Assembly: GCA_009777135.1 (NCBI GenBank)
Contig: WRMM01000053.1
Span: 1-9,968, forward strand
Origin: Candidatus Fibrimonadales bacterium
GTDB taxonomy: Bacteria; Fibrobacterota; Fibrobacteria; Fibrobacterales; Fibrobacteraceae
Length of the DNA stretch: 9,968 nt
Direction: 5' to 3'
This document shows, one piece after another, positions 1 through 5,268 of the stretch. The stretch's first letter is position 1; every line of letters begins with the position of its first letter. The notes beneath the pieces are model-generated. The model saw only the letters and a list, made by a program, of their open reading frames with translations. It was not told the origin of the DNA and did no database searches. Both the position numbers and the translations under genes were made by a program.

Positions 1-1
1 G

Positions 2-406
2 AATTTCGGCGCCGAGCTTGACCAAGTGCTTGTGCCTTCTCCAACCAAAGATATGCCATTTTGGCAGCAAACCCTGTTTGGCATTGCAGGCGGTTTGGTT
101 GGTGGCGGAGTAGGTTATCTTATAGGCCGCAATTATCTGAAATCTTACGAAGTTGGTCCATTTTTTGTTGGCAGTTTGATTGGCATATACACTGGTTACA
201 AGATAGGCAATGATTTTGGCGGTGGCAACGATTTATTGCGCGTTTCTGCTGGCGGAGGCTTTGAAGGAGGCTATTGGTCAGCAACTACAGCTTTGAAATT
301 TTCGATATGGGGAATTAGATACACCACTTATGCCGAAGAAATGGGCACAAGAACCGGGCAAAAAGAAAACAGGTATCATACAATAGAATTTGGCGGCGCA
401 TTTTGA
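2..406 (+). CDS. Unidentified Gly-rich membrane or outer-membrane protein, 5' end missing
   Basis: I do not recognise this family. The reading frame is open from the first bases of the window, so the gene almost certainly begins upstream; 134 residues are visible. A GTG at 26 could serve as a start, but the open frame before it and the absence of a convincing ribosome binding site there make a truncated 5' end more likely. From about base 80 the protein has two hydrophobic glycine-zipper-like stretches (GIAGGLVGGGVGYLIG, then VGSLIGIYTGYKIG). The last 60 residues alternate polar with aromatic or hydrophobic residues like beta strands and end in GGAF. A terminal Phe is typical of outer-membrane beta barrels recognised by BamA. 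It could therefore be a small barrel or an envelope protein with a glycine-zipper segment. It stops 12 bp before aroC and is probably co-transcribed with it. Function unknown. Confidence 0.7.
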   Translation, partial: NFGAELDQVLVPSPTKDMPFWQQTLFGIAGGLVGGGVGYLIGRNYLKSYEVGPFFVGSLIGIYTGYKIGNDFGGGNDLLRVSAGGGFEGGYWSATTALKFSIWGIRYTTYAEEMGTRTGQKENRYHTIEFGGAF

Positions 407-418
407 TTAGGGCTATAA

Positions 419-1372
419 ATGAGCAATGTCTTCGGAAAACTGTTTAAGCTTGGCTCTTGGGGCGAATCGCACGGAAAAGCCATTGGAGCAGTTGTAGATG
501 GCTGCCCAGCAGGATTGGAAATTAGCGAAGAATACATCCAAACATTTTTAGACCGCCGCCGCCCGGGCCAAAGCATCTTGACTACGCAACGCAAAGAAAG
601 CGATGCAGTTAAAATTCTGAGCGGCGTTTTTGAAGGCAAAACAACTGGTGCTCCAATATCCCTAATCGTAGAAAATACCGACCATCACAGCTCAGATTAC
701 GACCACATAAAAGACTGGTACAGACCCGGCCACGCAGACGAAGCTTACGATTCCAAATACGGCTTTAGAGACTATCGCGGCGGCGGCAGAAGCTCTGCCA
801 GAGAAACCATAGCAAGAGTAGCCGCCGGTTCAATAGCCAGAAAATTTTTAAACGAAAAATGCGGCACAGAATTTACAGCAAAGATAAGCGAAATGGGAAA
901 TATTGAGAACGCTCGTAAAAATGGCGACAGCGTTGGCGGCGTTATTAGTTTGACAATAAAAAATCCGCCTAAAAATTTGGGCGAACCTGTTTTTGACCGC
1001 GCCGAGGCATTGCTTGCAATGGCTATGATGAGCATTCCCGCTGCAAAGGGCTTTGAAATAGGCGCAGGTTTCAATGCCGCAAAAATGCTGGGCAGCGAAC
1101 ACAACAAATTAGGCGAAAACCATGCAGGCGGAGTTTATGGCGGCATAACAAGCGGCGAGGATATTTTTTGCAAAATAGCCTTTAAGCCAACTCCCTCAAT
1201 TTCAAAGTTGCAAAAAGCAAAAAATAAAAACGGCGAAATAGGCGAAATCTCAATAAAAGGCCGCCACGACCCCTGCGTAGCAGTCCGCGCACCGGTAATA
1301 GTTGAGAGCATGGCTGCATTGGTTTTGATGGACTTGTGGCTGCAGAATGGAGAATTCAAAATTGGAAACTGA
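419..1372 (+). CDS. aroC: Chorismate synthase, compact form
   Basis: Catalyses the last step of the shikimate pathway, the FMNH2-dependent 1,4-elimination of phosphate from EPSP to give chorismate, in the cytoplasm. Family motifs are in order: GSWGESHG (residues 12-19, His18), DRRRPGQ (45-51), YRPGHAD with His105 (101-107), RGGGRSSARET (120-130), GDSVGG (169-174), NHAGG (234-238) and GRHDPC with Asp284 (281-286). Both conserved His residues and the Asp near the active site are present. At 317 residues it is shorter than typical enzymes (E. coli about 361). Compared from memory with E. coli AroC, about 35 residues are absent between SEMGNI (157-162) and GDSVGG, and about 7 before NHAGG. The ATG at 419 has a modest AGGG at 409-412, 6 nt upstream. 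The 3' end overlaps scpB by 26 bp. The catalytic residues argue for an active enzyme. Confidence 0.96.
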   Translation: MSNVFGKLFKLGSWGESHGKAIGAVVDGCPAGLEISEEYIQTFLDRRRPGQSILTTQRKESDAVKILSGVFEGKTTGAPISLIVENTDHHSSDYDHIKDWYRPGHADEAYDSKYGFRDYRGGGRSSARETIARVAAGSIARKFLNEKCGTEFTAKISEMGNIENARKNGDSVGGVISLTIKNPPKNLGEPVFDRAEALLAMAMMSIPAAKGFEIGAGFNAAKMLGSEHNKLGENHAGGVYGGITSGEDIFCKIAFKPTPSISKLQKAKNKNGEIGEISIKGRHDPCVAVRAPVIVESMAALVLMDLWLQNGEFKIGN

Positions 1373-2057
1373 GAATACAGAAAACGAAACTCAGCAAATG
1401 ACAGATCTTCCGCCTATTGAGAGCGTGGAGGAGCTTTCTTGCATAATACAGGCTTTGGTTTTTGCCTCAACAGAGATTGTGAATCTGAAAAAATTAAAAG
1501 AAGTGCTGGGAGATTTTTTAGACCAGGCTCAAGTTTCAAGCGCCATTAGGCATGCAAATGAACAGCTGGCAAAAATAAAATCTCCTTTTGAAATTGCAGA
1601 AATGGCAGGAGGTTATCGCTTTAGAACTAAGAACATATATTATTCCTATATCCGCAAGCTTTTTCCAGATAATAACCCTCGCCGCCTTTCTTTTGCCGCT
1701 TTGGAAACCCTTGCAATTATCGCTTACAAACAGCCCATAACAAAAGCTGGCATAGAAGATATTCGCGGAGTTTCATGCGACGGTCCTTTGGGTAGCCTTT
1801 TGGATAAAAAATTCATAGCTCTGGGGCAGCGTGCAGATACCGTTGGCAATCCCTACACATACATAACCACGCAAGAATTTTTAAAATACTTTGGCATAAA
1901 CCGCATCCCAGACGACCTGCCCCGCCTAACGGAATTCAGCGATATTTTGAACAGCGAATTTTTGATTCCGCAATACCCATTGCAAAAACAAATCCCCGAA
2001 CCAGCCCCAGCGCAAGAAACAACCGAGCAACTGGAAATACCATTAGAGGAGGGATGA
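1347..2057 (+). CDS. scpB: Segregation and condensation protein B
   Basis: ScpB is a winged-helix kleisin-interacting subunit that acts as a dimer with ScpA and SMC to compact and segregate chromosomes. The 236-residue product shows the family pattern: an N-terminal winged helix starting around IIQALVFASTEIV, the GGYRFRTK turn, then the most conserved block LSFAALETLAIIAYKQPITKAGIEDIRGVSCDG (its central part is nearly invariant), followed by TVGNPYTYITTQEFLKYFGI and DDLPRL. The last ~40 residues form a Pro/Gln/Glu-rich tail, as is common in this family. scpA, often the neighbour, is not in the window. The start is uncertain: ATG 1347 overlaps aroC by 26 bp with no clear Shine-Dalgarno. A TTG at 1362, 9 nt after GGAG (1349-1352), or an ATG at 1398, are alternatives, and all lie before the conserved domain. 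Tight spacing indicates translation coupled to aroC and mutS. Confidence 0.94.
   Translation: MENSKLETENTENETQQMTDLPPIESVEELSCIIQALVFASTEIVNLKKLKEVLGDFLDQAQVSSAIRHANEQLAKIKSPFEIAEMAGGYRFRTKNIYYSYIRKLFPDNNPRRLSFAALETLAIIAYKQPITKAGIEDIRGVSCDGPLGSLLDKKFIALGQRADTVGNPYTYITTQEFLKYFGINRIPDDLPRLTEFSDILNSEFLIPQYPLQKQIPEPAPAQETTEQLEIPLEEG
2046..2053 (+). promoter_or_regulatory. Strong ribosome binding site of mutS
   Basis: GAGGAGGG lies inside the last codons of scpB and ends 5 nt before the mutS ATG at 2059. It is the best Shine-Dalgarno match in the window and fixes the mutS start. It also shows that this organism uses canonical Shine-Dalgarno initiation for some genes, which makes its absence before metH and fliF meaningful. 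Confidence 0.85.
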
Positions 2058-2058
2058 A

Positions 2059-4641
2059 ATGACCCCCCTGATGAAACAATACAGTCAAATAAAAGCGGCG
2101 CATCCGGGTTGCATTTTGTTTTTCAGGATGGGCGATTTTTACGAACTCTTTGATGATGATGCAATTATAGCTTCCAAGGTTTTAAGCATAACGCTCACCA
2201 GCCGCAACAATGGCGCGGCAAAAGAATCGCCGCTTTGCGGGTTTCCACACCACGCCGCAGAGCGATACATTCCAAAAATGCTTGATGCAGGCTACAGAGT
2301 TGCCGTTTGCGAACAAATGGAAGACCCTAAACTTGCAAAAGGCATTGTTAAAAGAGACGTTGTAGAAGTGATTTCTGCCGGAACAAGTTTCTCCGAAAAT
2401 AATTTGGATGCAAAGCAATCGTCTTATATTTGCTCATTTTTGTGCTCTAAAAACGGAGCAACGCTAGCCATAGCAGATATAAGCACAGGCTACTTTGCCG
2501 TTGGCGAATCTGCAATAGCAAATGTGGAAAGTGAAATTGAAAGGCGAAGCCCAAAAGAAATTCTTGTGCAAAGCGGGGCAGAAATCCCTGCAAACATTCA
2601 AAATACCCTGCGCATAAACAAAATAATGCTAACGGAAATTCCGCAGCAGCAATTTGAAATAGATTTTTGCAAAAACGTTTTAGAAAAACATTTTAAAATC
2701 ATGTCTCATGTTCCATGCTCCATGTCCCAAGACTTGATATCCGCCTCGGGCGCGCTCCTATTCTACCTCTTGGAGCAAAAAAAATCCGGACTTAGCCACA
2801 TAATAAAAATAGACTCCATCCCCTGGAGCGACTACATGGCTCTAGACCCGGCAACGCAGCGCAACCTTGAACTGACTGCCCCGCTCCACCCAGAAGATTC
2901 AAACTCTACCCTGCTCTCCGTTATGGATTTCACAAAAACCGCAATGGGAGCAAGGTGTTTAAGAGAATGGATTTCGCATCCGCTGGTTTCTATTGAAAGC
3001 ATTTCTGGCAGGCTTTTTTGCGTGGAAGAACTGGTTAATAATCCAATGCTCCTAGAAGAAATAGGCGAAGCCCTGAAACCGGTTCCGGATATGGAACGCG
3101 CAATGGGGCGAGTTGGGAGCGGCAGAGCAAATGCCAGAGATGTGCTAGGGCTTGGAAAATCGCTTTTGCAAGCAGAAAAAATAATTGAGCGCCTGCAAAA
3201 ATTCAAAGAAAAAAAATTCGGCGAGATTGCGGAAAAACTGCAAGCCGCAAAAGGCAAAGGGCAAGAAATCTGCGCAATGCTAAAAAACGATCTGCCGCTA
3301 ACCATAAGAGAGGGAAATTTAATCCGCGAGGGAGCAAGCGCAGAAATTGAGAACTTTAGAGAAGAAATCAAAGAAAAAAAAGACTGGCTTGCAAGTTTGG
3401 AAACCAAAGAAAGAGAGAGGCTCGGCATTCCGTCTTTAAAAGTTGGCTACAACAAAGTTTTTGGCTACTACATAGAAATAACCTCAACCCATGGGAACAA
3501 AAAAGTTCCAGACGAGTACATTCGCAAACAAACGCTTTCCACAGGCGAGCGTTATATAACGCCAGAAATGAAAGAAGTGGAATCTTTTATTTTGAATGCG
3601 GAAAGCAGGCTTTTTGAAAAGGAATACAAAGTGTTTTGCCAGTTGCGAGACAGGGTGCATGAATGGCGCGCCGATTTGCAAACAATAGCCTCCGCCATAT
3701 CGGAGCTTGATTCCCTAAGTTCCTTTGCGCTTGCCGCGCGCCGCTATGGGCTAACAAAGCCTTATATAAACAGCAGCGACAGAATTAAAATCACAGGCGG
3801 TAGGCATCCCGTTCTTTCTGCCCAGCCCGATATTCAATTTATTTCAAACGAAATAGACATTTCAAACAGCGAAACACGCTTTATGCTGATAACCGGTCCG
3901 AACATGGCTGGCAAATCCACATATTTGCGGCAAACCGCCTTAATCACGCTGTTAGCTCAAATCGGTTCTTTTGTGCCGGCAGACTTGGCAGAAATAGGCA
4001 TTGTTGATAAAATTTTCACAAGAGTTGGCGCAAGCGACAGGTTAGCGAGATGTCTTTCAACATTTATGCTAGAAATGACAGAAACCGCAAATATTTTGCA
4101 AAACGCCACGCCCAAAAGCTTAATACTCTTAGATGAAATAGGGCGAGGCACAAGCACATTTGACGGCTTGTCAATTGCGTGGGCAATAACCGAATTTTTG
4201 CACGATACTCCGGAAAAAACGGCAAAAACCATTTTTGCAACTCATTACCATGAACTCACGAATTTAATAGATAATTTGGATAATGCAAAAAATTTTCAAA
4301 TAGCGGTAAAAGAGAGCAACGGAAAGCTTCTATTTTTGCGCAAGATTTTGGAAGGCGCTTGCGATTCCAGCTATGGCATTCACGTTGCTGAGATGGCCGG
4401 AGTTCCAGACGACGTTGTTCGCCGAGCAAAGCGAATTTTGCTCCGTTTGGAAAAAGAAAAAATTGACCCAAGCGACCATGCGCACAAAGCCAGACCAACG
4501 CAGCTATCCTTTTTTGAACCGCCCCCCGTTGACGAAGATACAGAGCTTTTGCTAAAGGAATTGAGAGCGGCAAATCCCGATGAAATGACCCCTATTCAAG
4601 CCTTGCAATTTTTGAGCAAAATTAAAGGGGAGCTTCTGTGA
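2059..4641 (+). CDS. mutS: DNA mismatch repair protein MutS
   Basis: MutS recognises mismatches and small loops and, after ATP binding, recruits MutL. At 860 residues it has the normal MutS1 length and order. The mismatch-binding domain has GDFYELF (Phe27-Tyr28-Glu29, the F-x-E mismatch wedge). A connector domain follows at about 120-250, then levers and clamp with the YNKVFGYYIEIT and ERYITPEMKE blocks (about 460-505). The ATPase has Walker A GPNMAGKS (613-620), the STFMLEMTETANIL signature, Walker B LILLDEIGRGTSTFDG with Asp692-Glu693, and FATHYHEL. QLSFF at 815-819 matches the beta-clamp-binding motif of MutS, and MTPIQALQFL is the usual C-terminal dimerisation helix. The ATG follows scpB by 1 bp behind a strong ribosome binding site. 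Unusual features are an imperfect 7-bp tandem repeat (2700-2727) and three A8 tracts within the gene. mutL is not in the window. Confidence 0.98.
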   Translation: MTPLMKQYSQIKAAHPGCILFFRMGDFYELFDDDAIIASKVLSITLTSRNNGAAKESPLCGFPHHAAERYIPKMLDAGYRVAVCEQMEDPKLAKGIVKRDVVEVISAGTSFSENNLDAKQSSYICSFLCSKNGATLAIADISTGYFAVGESAIANVESEIERRSPKEILVQSGAEIPANIQNTLRINKIMLTEIPQQQFEIDFCKNVLEKHFKIMSHVPCSMSQDLISASGALLFYLLEQKKSGLSHIIKIDSIPWSDYMALDPATQRNLELTAPLHPEDSNSTLLSVMDFTKTAMGARCLREWISHPLVSIESISGRLFCVEELVNNPMLLEEIGEALKPVPDMERAMGRVGSGRANARDVLGLGKSLLQAEKIIERLQKFKEKKFGEIAEKLQAAKGKGQEICAMLKNDLPLTIREGNLIREGASAEIENFREEIKEKKDWLASLETKERERLGIPSLKVGYNKVFGYYIEITSTHGNKKVPDEYIRKQTLSTGERYITPEMKEVESFILNAESRLFEKEYKVFCQLRDRVHEWRADLQTIASAISELDSLSSFALAARRYGLTKPYINSSDRIKITGGRHPVLSAQPDIQFISNEIDISNSETRFMLITGPNMAGKSTYLRQTALITLLAQIGSFVPADLAEIGIVDKIFTRVGASDRLARCLSTFMLEMTETANILQNATPKSLILLDEIGRGTSTFDGLSIAWAITEFLHDTPEKTAKTIFATHYHELTNLIDNLDNAKNFQIAVKESNGKLLFLRKILEGACDSSYGIHVAEMAGVPDDVVRRAKRILLRLEKEKIDPSDHAHKARPTQLSFFEPPPVDEDTELLLKELRAANPDEMTPIQALQFLSKIKGELL
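2700..2727 (+). repeat. Four imperfect 7-bp tandem repeats inside mutS
   Basis: Four consecutive heptamers start at 2700, 2707, 2714 and 2721: CATGTCT, CATGTTC, CATGCTC, CATGTCC (consensus CATGTYC). They encode the end of I214 through S223 of MutS (MSHVPCSMS), in the variable connector region. Seven is not a multiple of three, so gain or loss of one unit would shift the mutS frame. The units differ at one or two positions, which limits slippage. Confidence 0.7.
3203..3216 (+). repeat. 14-bp direct repeat with A8 tract in mutS, copy 1
   Basis: TCAAAG followed by eight A residues. An identical copy lies at 3368-3381, exactly 165 bp (55 codons) downstream and in the same frame. The two encode FKEKKF and IKEKKD in the lever/clamp part of MutS. 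A third A8 run is at 2777-2784. It could simply reflect Lys-rich coding in an A-rich genome. Confidence 0.5.
3368..3381 (+). repeat. 14-bp direct repeat with A8 tract in mutS, copy 2
   Basis: Identical to 3203-3216. The in-frame spacing means that recombination between the copies would remove 55 codons without a frameshift, while slippage in the A8 run would cause one. Confidence 0.5.
4626..4632 (+). promoter_or_regulatory. Ribosome binding site deciding a GTG start
   Basis: AGGGGAG lies in the last codons of mutS, 5 nt before the GTG at 4638. It supports the GTG start of the TRIC-type channel gene and its 4-bp overlap with the mutS stop codon. Confidence 0.75.
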
Positions 4642-5237
4642 TTCTCCTTTCGCTTGATTTGCTAGGAACCTTTGCTTTTGCCATAACCGGAGCTGTTAAA
4701 GCCGCTCAGCGAGAATTGGATTGGTTTGGCGCCATTGCGCTTGCCATTGCAACGGGAACCTGCGGCGGCATTATGCGAGACGCTTTGCTTGGCAGCCATC
4801 CGCCCATAGCCTTGCAACAGCCAGTTTACTTTATAGTTTGCATTTCTGCGGCAATTCTCATTATTATTGCCAAGAAAAAAATAGTTTCAAAATGGCTTTT
4901 TGTTCAAATAGCAGATGCCATTGGTCTTGGGACTTTTGCGGCAATCGGTGCGATTCATGCAGAAAATGCGGGAGCGAATGGGGTTGCCATAGTTAGCCTA
5001 GCGGTGCTTACCGCTGTTGGCGGCGGAATGCTGAGAGATGTTTTAGCTGGCGAAATCCCAGAAGTTTTGAAAAGCGATTTTTATGCGACTGCGGCTTTAA
5101 TAGGCGGTTTATTCTTTTGGTTTTTCACCTTATTAACAAACGAATTCCACGAGGCAAAAGTTTTTTTAACCATATCCATAATCATAATTTTGCGTTTGTA
5201 CGCAATGTATGCAAAGCTTAAATTGCCTAAGATTTGA
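4638..5237 (+). CDS. TRIC/YicG-family (UPF0126) membrane cation channel
   Basis: Inner-membrane protein of 199 residues with about seven hydrophobic segments. It shows the internal duplication of this family: each half contains a glycine-rich turn followed by Arg-Asp, GTCGGIMRD at 40-48 in the first and AVGGGMLRDVLAGEIP at 126-141 in the second. Prokaryotic TRIC proteins form trimeric channels for monovalent cations such as K+; the physiological role of YicG-like members is poorly known. Start: GTG 4638 overlaps the mutS TGA as GTGA and has AGGGGAG 5 nt upstream, so translation is coupled to mutS. The protein begins directly with the first transmembrane helix (LSLDLLGTFAFAITGAVKAA), as is usual for the family. 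The end is a short Lys-rich tail. The family assignment is firm; ion selectivity and physiological role are inferred from homologues. Confidence 0.92.
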   Translation: MILLSLDLLGTFAFAITGAVKAAQRELDWFGAIALAIATGTCGGIMRDALLGSHPPIALQQPVYFIVCISAAILIIIAKKKIVSKWLFVQIADAIGLGTFAAIGAIHAENAGANGVAIVSLAVLTAVGGGMLRDVLAGEIPEVLKSDFYATAALIGGLFFWFFTLLTNEFHEAKVFLTISIIIILRLYAMYAKLKLPKI

Positions 5238-5261
5238 AGATATTTTTGCATTTTCTACATT
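5234..5261 (+). promoter_or_regulatory. Predicted metH promoter, leaderless type, with shared 13-bp element
   Basis: The gap between the channel gene and metH is only 31 bp. It contains CATTTTCTACATT (5249-5261), whose last six bases TACATT resemble a -10 box. TTGAAG at 5234-5239, overlapping the stop of the previous gene, is a plausible -35 with a 16-bp spacer. The -10 box ends 7 nt before the metH ATG, so transcription would begin at or very near the start codon. No Shine-Dalgarno is present (the bases before ATG are ACCCCCC). The same 13 bp with the same 7-nt spacing precede fliF. Promoter function is inferred. Confidence 0.55.
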
Positions 5262-5268
5262 ACCCCCC

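Noticed and set aside
2832..3428. A 198-residue Ser-rich open frame on the - strand inside mutS
   Set aside because: It is the complement of conserved MutS lever/clamp coding, with low-complexity Ser/Phe composition and no start signals.
5209..5268. A longer metH starting at ATG 5209
   Set aside because: The extra 20 residues overlap the channel gene, have no ribosome binding site, and do not resemble MetH N termini, while ATG 5269 fits the family and the spacing of the 13-bp element shared with fliF.
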